From Chloroflexi bacterium HGW-Chloroflexi-3 (GTDB lineage: Bacteria > Chloroflexota > Anaerolineae > Anaerolineales > Anaerolineaceae): a DNA stretch of 57,741 nucleotides. The stretch is taken from contig PHBX01000030.1 of NCBI GenBank assembly GCA_002842045.1, forward strand, positions 1 to 57,741. Direction: 5' to 3'. The notes under the pieces are model-generated. The model did no database searches. It was not told the origin of the DNA and was given only the letters and a program-made list of their open reading frames with translations. Position 1 is the stretch's first letter, and every line of letters starts with the position of its first letter. The position numbers and the translations under genes were made by a program. This document shows, piece by piece, positions 50,155 through 57,677 of the stretch.

Positions 50155-51304
50155 TCCAGACCTCAAGCGGCTGCGTGATGAAGGATTTGCTCTTAAAATC
50201 AATCCGGGCTTTCTCGTTCTTGAGCAAATTCCTTATGTGAATAACAATAAGGAAATCAAGTATGGGACTCTTGTGATGGGGTTAAACCAGGCGGGGAATA
50301 AAGCTGCCAAACCTCCCGATCACACCGCTTGGTTTGCCGGGGAACACCCTTGCGATCACATCGGGAAACCCATCACCCAGATTGTCAACAATTCCCAGAA
50401 CCAGGTTGTAGGTGGTATAGCAATCAACTACTATTTCTCGTGTTGCCCAACCGAGCCATATAAGGATTACTACGAGAAGGTCAAAACTTACGAAACCGCC
50501 CTTTCCGGGCCTGCCCAGCATCTAGAGCCCAACGTGACCGCAAGAGTATACCCGGTCATGCTTCCCGAGGAAGAGGACGGATCGGTGTTCAATTATTACG
50601 ACACCGCCTCCAGCCGAGCGGGAATCAGTGAGGTCTCTGTTAAATTAGCAGTAAACCGGGTGGCGATTGTTGGTGTAGGCGGAACTGGGTCGTATGTTCT
50701 GGACTTGCTGGCAAAAACTCCTGTCAAGGAGATTCACATATTTGATGGTGATAAATTTTTAAACCATAACGCCTTTCGCTCCCCGGGAGCACCTGCTGTC
50801 GAGGACCTGGAAAAGCAAATGACGAAGGTAGACTATTTTGCAAGCCAGTATTCCCGAATGCACCGTCACATTATTCCTCACCCAGATTTCATCACTCTGG
50901 AAAATGTGGCGTTGTTGCAGGGAATGGATTTTGTCTTTCTCTGCATGGATAGAGGTCTCGACAAGCGGGGGATCGTGGACAAATTAGTGGAGTGGGGGAT
51001 GGCATTTATCGATGTGGGTATGAGTTTATATTTGGTAGATAATCAACTTCTTGGAATGTTACGGGTGACAGCTAGTACCAATGACAAACGGGATCACATC
51101 AAGAAAAAAATACCCTTTGTCAACGGCAACGAAAACGATGATTATGCCCAGAATATTCAGGTAGCAGATCTGAACGCCATTAATGCCGCCCTAGCCGTAC
51201 ACAAGTGGAAAAAGTTATGCGGCTTCTACCAAGATTTAGAGCGTGAAAACCATACTACTTATGACATCAATGTCAATCAGCTGAACAGCCAAGATCAACT
51301 ATGA
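50129..51304 (+). CDS. E2-like / ThiF-type E1 fusion protein
   Basis: 391 residues from ATG 50129 (MSQKLIDHS). N-terminal half (about 1-165) resembles an E2-like domain fused to bacterial E1s: FLVLEQIPYVNN, DHTAWFAGEHPCDHIG (Cys75 a candidate thiol), NYYFSCCPTEPYKDYYEKVKTYETALSGPAQ. C-terminal half is the ThiF/E1 adenylating domain: nucleotide loop VAIVGVGGTGSYVLDLL (about 178-195), DGDKFLNHNAFRSPGA, and FVFLCMDRGLDKRGIVDKLV. It would activate the ubiquitin-like protein by adenylation and pass it to a thiol, and the fused E2-like part would transfer it. Start overlaps the UBL gene by 26 bases and the end overlaps the next gene by 4. Confidence 0.88.
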   Translation: MSQKLIDHSPDLKRLRDEGFALKINPGFLVLEQIPYVNNNKEIKYGTLVMGLNQAGNKAAKPPDHTAWFAGEHPCDHIGKPITQIVNNSQNQVVGGIAINYYFSCCPTEPYKDYYEKVKTYETALSGPAQHLEPNVTARVYPVMLPEEEDGSVFNYYDTASSRAGISEVSVKLAVNRVAIVGVGGTGSYVLDLLAKTPVKEIHIFDGDKFLNHNAFRSPGAPAVEDLEKQMTKVDYFASQYSRMHRHIIPHPDFITLENVALLQGMDFVFLCMDRGLDKRGIVDKLVEWGMAFIDVGMSLYLVDNQLLGMLRVTASTNDKRDHIKKKIPFVNGNENDDYAQNIQVADLNAINAALAVHKWKKLCGFYQDLERENHTTYDINVNQLNSQDQL

Positions 51305-51765
51305 AGCGCAAAGAGCACCTTACCCACGAATTTGTCGAGTTTATACCCGACCATCACCAGCTTCAGGATGGCATAGTTTATGTTTCCATTCAATACGCAA
51401 CAGCAGTCCATAAATGCTGCTGCGGCTGTGGTGAAGAGGTAGTAACTCCACTATCACCTACCAGCTGGCAGATGACATTTGATGGGGAGACCATTTCCCT
51501 TTACCCATCCATTGGTAATTGGAACCTTCCCTGTCGATCCCATTACTGGATCAGGCAAGACCGTGTCCAATGGGCACCGAGGTGGTCTCAAAAAGAGATC
51601 AATTTGCAAAAAACATATGAGACTCAGATGCATAAACAGCACTATCGCGGGGATGAATTACCGGTTGAGAAAAGTATAAACCCAACCTCGGCCAGCCCTA
51701 TGGAGAATAAGTCTGAGCAGAATTTCTGGACAAGATTAATCAAACAATTATTCAAGGGTGAATGA
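51301..51765 (+). CDS. DUF6527-type zinc-binding protein
   Basis: 154 residues. The N-terminal ~100 residues (HEFVEFIPDHHQLQDGIVYVSIQYATAVHKCCCGCGEEVVTPLSPTSWQMTFDGETISLYPSIGNWNLPCRSHYWIRQDRVQWAP) match the DUF6527 pattern: HKCxCGCG, a beta-hairpin and CRSHYWIRxxxVxW. The cysteines and histidine likely bind zinc. DUF6527 genes often follow multiubiquitin and ThiF genes; the role could be a ligase or removal step. The C-terminal ~50 residues are a flexible tail. Start overlaps the E1 gene by 4 bases (ATGA). Confidence 0.87.
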   Translation: MKRKEHLTHEFVEFIPDHHQLQDGIVYVSIQYATAVHKCCCGCGEEVVTPLSPTSWQMTFDGETISLYPSIGNWNLPCRSHYWIRQDRVQWAPRWSQKEINLQKTYETQMHKQHYRGDELPVEKSINPTSASPMENKSEQNFWTRLIKQLFKGE

Positions 51766-51815
51766 ACACAAAGCACACAGAGCAACGATAGAATGATTTT
51801 TTGAAATTCCTCCGC

Positions 51816-52268
51816 CTATTTCACTGGCCTAAACTTACATCCGTAGGCTGCCTGTTTACCCACCATTGTCCAGGATAATCTTTCAACCGTATTCCACCAA
51901 ATCCCTGGCACTTCGTACCATTGTGCACCAGCCACATCCTTGGGGATATCTGGATCTGGGGCGGTGCCTCGCGCAAGAGCTCCATCCGGATGGATGCCAA
52001 CTTCGGTATAAACAAATGAATAAATTGGGCCTAGAGTGGCTAAAGATAACATCATGCCCCAACCGCACCGGGAAGGTTCTACCGTTTTTGCAGCATCAAT
52101 CCGGTCGGCAATAAAATCGAAGTACGTCATCCCCTTTGGAGCCTGGGGAACCTGCATGGGCTGATTACCCTTATAGGCGACGAACAAGATGCTGGAGCAA
52201 ATCGCCAGGATGACAGCAATTTTGACAACCCATCCAATCAACTTAAGAATCACTACGATGAATTTCAT
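51816..52268 (-). CDS. Single-pass membrane protein, paralogue of the 34175 remnant
   Basis: 150 residues from ATG 52268 (GGAGAG just upstream; a second ATG lies 12 bases earlier at 52280). N-terminal membrane segment about 3-30 (IVVILKLIGWVVKIAVILAICSSILFVAY), then QVPQAPKGMTYFDFIADRIDAAKTVEPSRCGWGMMLSLATLGPIYSFVYTEVG and WYEVPGIWWNTVERLSWTMVGKQAAYGCKF with Cys residues that could form a disulphide outside the membrane. The family is unknown to me. It is intact here but decayed in element 1. Its 5' end overlaps the RHH gene by 26 bases, so both are in one minus-strand operon, opposite to the transfer genes. Confidence 0.75.
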   Translation of the reverse strand: MKFIVVILKLIGWVVKIAVILAICSSILFVAYKGNQPMQVPQAPKGMTYFDFIADRIDAAKTVEPSRCGWGMMLSLATLGPIYSFVYTEVGIHPDGALARGTAPDPDIPKDVAGAQWYEVPGIWWNTVERLSWTMVGKQAAYGCKFRPVK

Positions 52269-52497
52269 ACTCTCCTTCATTCTTTTTATCTGTCTGATAC
52301 TGATCTTCTGGTCGGGCACCTTCTCGTAAGACCCGGTTATAACGAATCTCCTCGCGATACATTCGATCTAGAGCAACCTCAATCACATCGCTTTCACTCC
52401 GTCCCATAACGCTTGCCATCGCTCTTAATTGACTCACGCCTTCTGGGCTTATTCGAAAAGATCGTACTGGTTTACTCGCAGAATTTGTTTTCGGCAT
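52243..52497 (-). CDS. Ribbon-helix-helix-like small protein
   Basis: 84 residues. After a Lys/Ser N terminus, RSFRISPEGVSQLRAMASVMGRSESDVIEVALDRMYREEIRYNRVL has the strand-helix-helix pattern (RxFRxxPEx...L..MAxxxGRSxSDVIExALxRMY) of RHH transcription factors. Ribosome site AAGGAAAACGAG precedes the ATG. Its end overlaps the membrane protein gene. Probably an autoregulator for this operon or for the divergent leader at 52625. Confidence 0.7.
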   Translation of the reverse strand: MPKTNSASKPVRSFRISPEGVSQLRAMASVMGRSESDVIEVALDRMYREEIRYNRVLREGARPEDQYQTDKKNEGEYEIHRSDS

Positions 52498-52624
52498 GCT
52501 CGTTTTCCTTATCGGTTAGGTTATTAATAATGTAATACTCTAGTATTGCTTTGTCAAGTTAATTTCCGCATTTTTCCTAATTTAGTCAAAGATGTCCCCC
52601 TAGGATAGGTGCTTTCTTCTTGCT

Positions 52625-52770
52625 ATGATTAGAGTCACAACCAAATATCTGTTCGGTCGCTGATAATCATCAGCTGTTCCAAAGAATCCTTGGAGCGACC
52701 ATCAGCTTCTTCCCTGTTTACACAACTTGCGTGCGTGAAAATAGGCGTTGAGATCTGAATGGTCGCTTTT
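52625..52770 (+). promoter_or_regulatory. Leader with competing hairpins (attenuator-like), element 2
   Basis: Segment 1 GGTCGCTGAT (52655-52664) pairs with segment 2 AGCGACC (52694-52700). Segment 2 extended (AGCGACCATCAG, 52694-52705) also pairs, with one bulge, with segment 3 (CTGAATGGTCGCT, 52755-52767), followed by TTTTGTTTT, an intrinsic terminator. A local hairpin GCTGATaatcATCAGC competes within segment 1. An extended -10 (TGCTATGAT, 52621-52629) would start the RNA near 52635. The same layout is at 34569-34674. Downstream is the transfer-type gene at 52816. The remaining gap 52498-52654 holds the promoter of the RHH gene. Confidence 0.6.
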
Positions 52771-52815
52771 GTTTTAACTTACTTTCGAATCCGTTAACCG
52801 GAAAAGGAGAAAAAA

Positions 52816-53272
52816 TTGAAAGAAATTCCAGTCTCAAAACGTAATCTGATCATTGCCGTCATCCTGGCAGTCTTCATTGCTATTGGTATCTTGGTGATCG
52901 AAAACTGGCCACTTCATACGGAGCAAGATTCAGCAGCATCAACCAATGAAGATAGTCTGGTATCCGCTGCAGCTGTCAATGCCATCGAGAAGGTCTTCCA
53001 GGTGGACTATCAGGAAGGAAAAGAAGCCTGGCTTGAGCGTATCTGCGAGGTAAGCACTCCCGCTGGATGCGAGCTGTTTTCGGCCGGCGCAGACCGTATG
53101 TGGGAATTCTCCCTTACCGGGTAGCAATAAAACCCAGGATACAGCATATGTTGTTCTCGCGAAAACAGAAAGTGGTTGGAAGTTTGATCGTTTCCTGATG
53201 GAAGAAGAAATCAATGCCATTCTCGCTCGGGGAAAAACTCCCACCACAACTGTAGAAGAAGGAAAGAAGTAG
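52816..53272 (+). pseudogene. Frameshifted single-pass membrane protein
   Basis: Start (TTG, with AAAGGAG) gives KEIPVSKRNLIIAVILAVFIAIGILVIENW, one membrane helix, then VNAIEKVFQVDYQEGKEAWLERICEVSTPAGCELFSAGADRM. In that frame the gene stops at 53124. A +1 change at about 53100 instead continues GNSPLPGSNKTQDTAYVVLAKTESGWKFDRFLMEEEINAILARGKTPTTTVEEGKK to TAG at 53270-53272. The second part fits a C-terminal VVLAKTESGWKFxRxLxEEE motif. So either one base was gained, a sequencing error exists, or the frameshift is programmed. The next gene starts on the same TAGTG. Confidence 0.65.
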
Positions 53273-54564
53273 TGAAAAGATTCTTCCAGATCATTGTCGT
53301 CTTGACCTTACTCATACCATCTGCTGTTTATGCTCAGGGCACTGATCCCTGGTCAGAGGTTTTTCAGCCGGATGGAAATCTGAATCCTGATTTGATTGAT
53401 CTGGGAGTTACCACAGATCACCCCGATTGGATGTCAATTGAACTGCCCTTTGGCCAGTCCATTGATCTTGATGCAAATTATCACCGCTATCAAACACCTA
53501 GTGGGAATATCGTCGTCTTGCCCTCAGCCTCCACGTTATTTTTTATGGCCATGAATCCCCAAGAAAGTGGTTTGACAGGCTCTTATGGGTCACTGGGAAA
53601 TGGTTACGGCAGCCTGATCACTTTTCTTGGGCTAGTTGCCGGCGATAATCTGGATTGGAGCAAGGTACAGGCGGAACATCCAGAGTACACCAGCCCGGAT
53701 CAATTCTGGGGAGCGGTTCTCAATGGTCAGCAAGATGTGTGGACCTATTTCTCCGGGTGGGGATTCATCACAACCCTGCTTCAAATGACTTGGAATGATG
53801 GCGCTCTACGCTCGTTGTATTTGTTGTATTTGAATGGTTCACAAAACTGTGCGGCCATTCCAGGAGGTTGCTCGGGAATTGTCACCCCACCTCCTCCCCC
53901 AAGGGAGTGTTCTGATCCAACGGTTTCTATGCAACAACCTGTCCTCGTCATTCAAAAAACTGCGCCGAACAATCCCCTGGTTGTGGGACAAGATACCGAA
54001 AATCGCCGCGGTGCAGATATCCAGGTCAGGGTGACAGTTCCTCCAGTGATTTTCACCTGGTATGAGCCGATTTATGAAGAAAGAGATGTTTGCCGCTCAG
54101 CCAATTCCGGAGAAACCGCCAATTGCTATATCGGAGCTGGATCAGTTATCAATGATGGTGTCTCAGACACAGAAATGGTATTCAAGGAATGCCGGACACA
54201 TGTAGAACATTTACCGGATGCGGTAGCTTCCCTGCAAGCTACTGCTGCATTGGATGCCGCCAGCCAGGAATGGATCACAGGTAGATTAGGTCAAACCCAT
54301 TATGAAGCCTTCGTCCACCAGGCAAATTTCACCCTGATTCCCGGAATTGGTTCATGGACAGGCGGATGTGATGGCGGCGGCACCTGTACTGCTACTGGCC
54401 AGGCACTCCGTGTTCCATTTGCAGATCCAGGAACCTTCAACTTGCGAATGGACGTAGTGACCACGGGCACTCACTTCCGCGGAGTTCCAATCACCCAGCC
54501 GAGGCGAGTAGGGATTGATGGAACGATGCAAGTATATGTGGCTCTTCCGGCATTGGTGCCATAA
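53272..54564 (+). CDS. Exported protein of the transfer region
   Basis: 430 residues, GTG start overlapping the previous stop (TAGTG). N-terminal signal peptide (KRFFQIIVVLTLLIPSAVYAQG, cut after YAQ). The middle includes DWSKVQAEHPEYTSPDQFWG and a Pro/Cys linker (CAAIPGGCSGIVTPPPPPRECSD); the C-terminal part has VFKECRTHVEHLPDAVASLQATAALDAASQEWITG and a beta-rich end. No family recognised. It is followed by a run of small membrane proteins, suggesting a surface component of a conjugation apparatus, but this is inference. Confidence 0.7.
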   Translation: MKRFFQIIVVLTLLIPSAVYAQGTDPWSEVFQPDGNLNPDLIDLGVTTDHPDWMSIELPFGQSIDLDANYHRYQTPSGNIVVLPSASTLFFMAMNPQESGLTGSYGSLGNGYGSLITFLGLVAGDNLDWSKVQAEHPEYTSPDQFWGAVLNGQQDVWTYFSGWGFITTLLQMTWNDGALRSLYLLYLNGSQNCAAIPGGCSGIVTPPPPPRECSDPTVSMQQPVLVIQKTAPNNPLVVGQDTENRRGADIQVRVTVPPVIFTWYEPIYEERDVCRSANSGETANCYIGAGSVINDGVSDTEMVFKECRTHVEHLPDAVASLQATAALDAASQEWITGRLGQTHYEAFVHQANFTLIPGIGSWTGGCDGGGTCTATGQALRVPFADPGTFNLRMDVVTTGTHFRGVPITQPRRVGIDGTMQVYVALPALVP

Positions 54565-54573
54565 AAGGTCAAA

Positions 54574-54693
54574 GTGCAGATTTTATCGATTGCGGTCGGT
54601 GTGTTGCTGACAGTCGTCCTGGGTTTCATGGCCGTCATCTATTTACTACTGGTGATTGGGTTGTGGTGTCCACGAAACGATTATGACAAGTAA
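54574..54693 (+). CDS. Small single-pass membrane protein
   Basis: 39 residues, GTG start: VQILSIAVGVLLTVVLGF, MAVIYLLLVIGLWCPRNDYDK. It is almost entirely one or two membrane helices with a charged C terminus. It fills the gap between the exported protein and the next membrane protein; its stop is followed at once by the next gene's AAGGAGG ribosome site. AAAAGGTCAAA upstream is a moderate ribosome site. Confidence 0.5.
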   Translation: MQILSIAVGVLLTVVLGFMAVIYLLLVIGLWCPRNDYDK

Positions 54694-54707
54694 GGAGGCA
54701 TTGGTTC

Positions 54708-55391
54708 ATGACAGATTATTTTGTCGTCTTTGGAAATTTTCTCGCTGCTCTGCCTACTTACCTGTTGAACGGCGTCCTCGCAACCGTTTACTGGCTTGGC
54801 GAATCTGGAGCTGCTCTGGTAAGTATTCTTTGCGCAGGGTTGATCATCCGTTTCGTGGATCAACGTGTGCAATCCAGAGCAGCTTTCCGACCAGGACGAA
54901 GTGGGCGGGAAGCAACTACTCCGGATTTATACACAGCTCAAATCACGACGGCGGTTATTCTGGTGCTGTGGGTAATCAGCCAATGGGGGATGGGAGCACC
55001 GGTCCCCTGGCTGGGTGCAGCAATGTGGATCGCTGGCACAATCATCCTTTTACTGGTGCACATGCAGGAACATACCCTTTTGTGGAATATGAAATCGGGA
55101 ATTGCGATTTATTCCCTGGCCGTCATCGGAAGCCGGCTCTACCTGGCATACACCGCTCAATTATCAGCAGATCAATGGGCGGCACTGATTGGGACATCTG
55201 AAAGCGCATCAGCTGTGATTGCGAATACACGCGGAAATGTAACCACGATTATTCTTTGGGCTTTGTGGTTGGTGATCCCGTTAGGTTATTTTGCCATGTT
55301 GCTGCAGCAAGTTCTGATCAACCCGATGTCGTTGGTCAATCCATTGGCAGGCGCCAGCGAGTTGATCAATCGCTATCGAACCAGAAGATAG
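54708..55391 (+). CDS. Multi-pass membrane protein
   Basis: 227 residues with about six hydrophobic segments: around 10-30, 35-48, 75-90, 93-110, 118-135 and 170-195. The first cytoplasmic loop contains RFVDQRVQSRAAFRPGRSGREA. No family recognised; size and topology suit a membrane component of a type IV secretion or pilus system (for example a VirB6- or TrbL-like subunit), but no motif proves it. AAGGAGGC upstream gives a strong ribosome site. Confidence 0.75.
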   Translation: MTDYFVVFGNFLAALPTYLLNGVLATVYWLGESGAALVSILCAGLIIRFVDQRVQSRAAFRPGRSGREATTPDLYTAQITTAVILVLWVISQWGMGAPVPWLGAAMWIAGTIILLLVHMQEHTLLWNMKSGIAIYSLAVIGSRLYLAYTAQLSADQWAALIGTSESASAVIANTRGNVTTIILWALWLVIPLGYFAMLLQQVLINPMSLVNPLAGASELINRYRTRR

Positions 55392-55399
55392 GGTGATAG

Positions 55400-55537
55400 A
55401 TGAAACCAGCACACAAAATCGTGGGCTTGCTTGATTTATTACTCTACCTTTTTAGGTGCGAGTCTTATGAACGTTGGAAATTCTTGATTAACGCCAGATT
55501 CTATTTCAACGATTGGAGGTCAATATGTCACAACTGA
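55400..55537 (+). CDS. Possible small protein
   Basis: 45 codons from ATG 55400 (MKPAHKIVGLLDLLLYLFRCESYERWKFLINARFYF). It has a leucine-rich hydrophobic start and GGGTGATAG upstream. It overlaps the start of the next gene by 13 bases. No homologue recognised; it may be just spacer that happens to be open. Confidence 0.3.
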   Translation: MKPAHKIVGLLDLLLYLFRCESYERWKFLINARFYFNDWRSICHN

Positions 55538-55857
55538 TGGATTTGCTGCGCGGACCTGCTTTAGGCGTGATCGTCATGATCATCCTGATGGCAGGCGTCC
55601 TCATCATCACTGCATTTGCGGCGCTAATTGCCCAGATGAGTCTCTTGTTCCGGCTTCGACCTTGGAATACTTCCGAAAAGAGAAGTGAAAAAGGGAATGA
55701 AGGTTACCCACAAGAACCATTTGAGCAACGTTCCGCAACTCGTGAAGACCAGCGAGCATCATCTCCCCATCGCCAGCGTTCACCACAGGTGGTGGTTGTC
55801 GAACCAAATACGAATGAGGTGGTTGATGCAATCTGGTGGGAAACAGTGAAGCAATAG
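55525..55857 (+). CDS. Single-pass membrane protein with charged tail
   Basis: 110 residues from ATG 55525 (GGAGGTCAAT upstream). One membrane helix about 9-38 (GPALGVIVMIILMAGVLIITAFAALIAQMSLLF), then a charged, Arg/Glu/Gln-rich cytoplasmic tail (SEKRSEKGNEGYPQEPFEQRSATREDQRASSPHRQRS) ending VVVVEPNTNEVVDAIWWETV. Its unrecognised tail might recruit an ATPase or coupling protein. It lies 38 bases before the next gene and is probably co-transcribed. Confidence 0.65.
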   Translation: MSQLMDLLRGPALGVIVMIILMAGVLIITAFAALIAQMSLLFRLRPWNTSEKRSEKGNEGYPQEPFEQRSATREDQRASSPHRQRSPQVVVVEPNTNEVVDAIWWETVKQ

Positions 55858-55895
55858 CAATCCAGGGCTTCTTTTGCGCAAGCAAAAGGAGCCTC

Positions 55896-57677
55896 ATGAA
55901 TTTACCAGCTGATCTGGTTGGCGAATTGATGAGGCAGAACGCCAAGTACGGAGAAAAGAGAACCATGATTATTGGAAAACTGACCGAAAAAATACCCTGG
56001 CTGAGAACGAAGGACTCTCTATCCATTCCAAATGACCTGGAAGTGGAAGGCACAGAGCTACATTTCAACGACCGAAATGAGCTTGACTATCTGGTCTTTC
56101 GTGTCACAGAGCGGGAAGGCCCGCGAGAATATCAGGGATATCGGGCGGTCCGGCTGCTGCAATTACGCTACATCTCTCTGGAAGCTCGCCGGGATGCCGG
56201 GCTGCTACAGAAGATGCGTACGGTCTTGCGTGGTTTGTATGGCGCTCAAGTGGATCTGGTTTATCTGGCTGCCGGCGTTTTTAAGAACCCCAATGTTGGA
56301 ATTGTTCAATGTTATGGAGTCGCTGCGTTTTCGCCAAAGAAAGATGAAGCTATCCAGCGTTCTTTACGCGATCTATCTGCCTTACGAGCCGGATTGGTGG
56401 GTGCTTACCGTCAAATCCGACTTGAACCACTTTCAACTGAAGTGGCTCAATGGTTAGCGCGTGCTCTGGAGCAGATGCCTTATGCCATTGTGGCTGTCGG
56501 GCATCCAGATCCACGTGAAAACGCCCGCGGTGGAGATTCTTCGATGCGTGATCCATTAGTGTCTGGAAGTCAGGGTGCACAACAATACTCCATTCAACAA
56601 AATGAACTGCTCTTTCGTGGAATGAGCAGCCTGGAAGAAGAGTTCTTGTTGATGCTGCTCACAAATCATGTTCGTCTTGAAGATATTACCCGCATGTTGG
56701 CCGGTATGTTGGAAGATACCTCCGTTTACGCTTCCCGTCAGTTGGGAACCCGGGCTGCTTCGTTTGGAATCAGCCTGCCGGCCATTTTGACTGGGGGACT
56801 CGCTGAAAACGCATCCAGGTCTTATGGCACAAACCATTCGAGCGGCGTCACCCAGGGTGAAGCTGCCACAGATGGCGTCGCAAATTCAGAAGGCCAGGCG
56901 CACACAACGGGTCATGCCAGTACTCGCGGTTGGGCGCACACGGTTGGAATCTCCGAAACCGATACGATTGGTTCGTCTTCCACGGTTGGAACTGCAGTCA
57001 GTCAAGGGACAGCTCATACGGAAGGAACAGCAGTAACCGATGGAACGTCCCACTCAGATTCGTCCGGTGTAGCGAACTCTCATACGGATAGCTCTTCCTA
57101 TGGCGTGAATGGCGGTGTGGGTGGGAGCATTGCTCCGGCCGGCGTAGGTTTATCGGCTAACGTGGGAGGCAATGCCAATTGGGGTTCAGCAGATGGTGTG
57201 GTCGTCAGTAGCGGATCATCCGACTCAAGCATGCATTCGGTCACACACAGCCAGGCAGACACCGTTTCGCAAAGTACTACTCAGAGTCAATCGAATACAA
57301 CCTCCCAAAGTCATTCGACGACGCAATCGGAAGCTTGGACAACCTCTGGAGCTGAGACGGATTCAGTAGCCGACACGACCAGCACATCTACCACCCAGAG
57401 CCATGCAGATACAAAAAGCACAGCCCGATCTGAGACGGACGGTGTTGGCTTGGGGCAAAGTATTGGACGTGGAATAAGCGCCGGGATGAGTGTCGGAGTA
57501 GCACCTTCTTTCTCGCTTTCAAACGCTTATCAATGGCAGGATGATCCTTATATCCTCCTCACGGATATCATGCGCACTCAACGCAAGTTGCTGGATATTG
57601 CCAGTCGAGAAGGCGCTTTTTATACAGATTTGTATGCTTTGGCTGTCAATTACCGGGTTAGACTTTACCAGTCGTAG
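55896..57677 (+). CDS. Large Ser/Thr-Gly-rich transfer-region protein
   Basis: 593 residues from ATG 55896 (AAAGGAGCCTC). N-terminal ~300 residues are a globular domain: KLTEKIPWLRTKDSLSIPNDLEVEG, RAVRLLQLRYISLEARRDAGLLQKMRTVLRGLYGAQVDLVYLAAGVFKNP. A low-complexity stretch from about 310-525 (SYGTNHSSGVTQGEAATDGVANSEG...HTEGTAVTDGTSHSDSSGVANSH...TTQSQSNTTSQSHSTTQSE) has the repeating unit x-G-T-A-x-T-x-G, with SxxxxH histidine-serine words, and no cysteines. The C-terminal ~50 residues (YQWQDDPYILLTDIMRTQRKLLDIASREGAFYTDLYALAVNYRVRLYQS) are again globular. Function unknown; a flexible linker in a transfer or adhesion complex is likely. Confidence 0.7.
   Translation: MNLPADLVGELMRQNAKYGEKRTMIIGKLTEKIPWLRTKDSLSIPNDLEVEGTELHFNDRNELDYLVFRVTEREGPREYQGYRAVRLLQLRYISLEARRDAGLLQKMRTVLRGLYGAQVDLVYLAAGVFKNPNVGIVQCYGVAAFSPKKDEAIQRSLRDLSALRAGLVGAYRQIRLEPLSTEVAQWLARALEQMPYAIVAVGHPDPRENARGGDSSMRDPLVSGSQGAQQYSIQQNELLFRGMSSLEEEFLLMLLTNHVRLEDITRMLAGMLEDTSVYASRQLGTRAASFGISLPAILTGGLAENASRSYGTNHSSGVTQGEAATDGVANSEGQAHTTGHASTRGWAHTVGISETDTIGSSSTVGTAVSQGTAHTEGTAVTDGTSHSDSSGVANSHTDSSSYGVNGGVGGSIAPAGVGLSANVGGNANWGSADGVVVSSGSSDSSMHSVTHSQADTVSQSTTQSQSNTTSQSHSTTQSEAWTTSGAETDSVADTTSTSTTQSHADTKSTARSETDGVGLGQSIGRGISAGMSVGVAPSFSLSNAYQWQDDPYILLTDIMRTQRKLLDIASREGAFYTDLYALAVNYRVRLYQS

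Noticed and set aside
54656..55201. 181-codon plus-strand frame overlapping the multi-pass membrane protein
   Set aside because: Different frame, no hydrophobic pattern; the membrane protein with its strong ribosome site explains the region.
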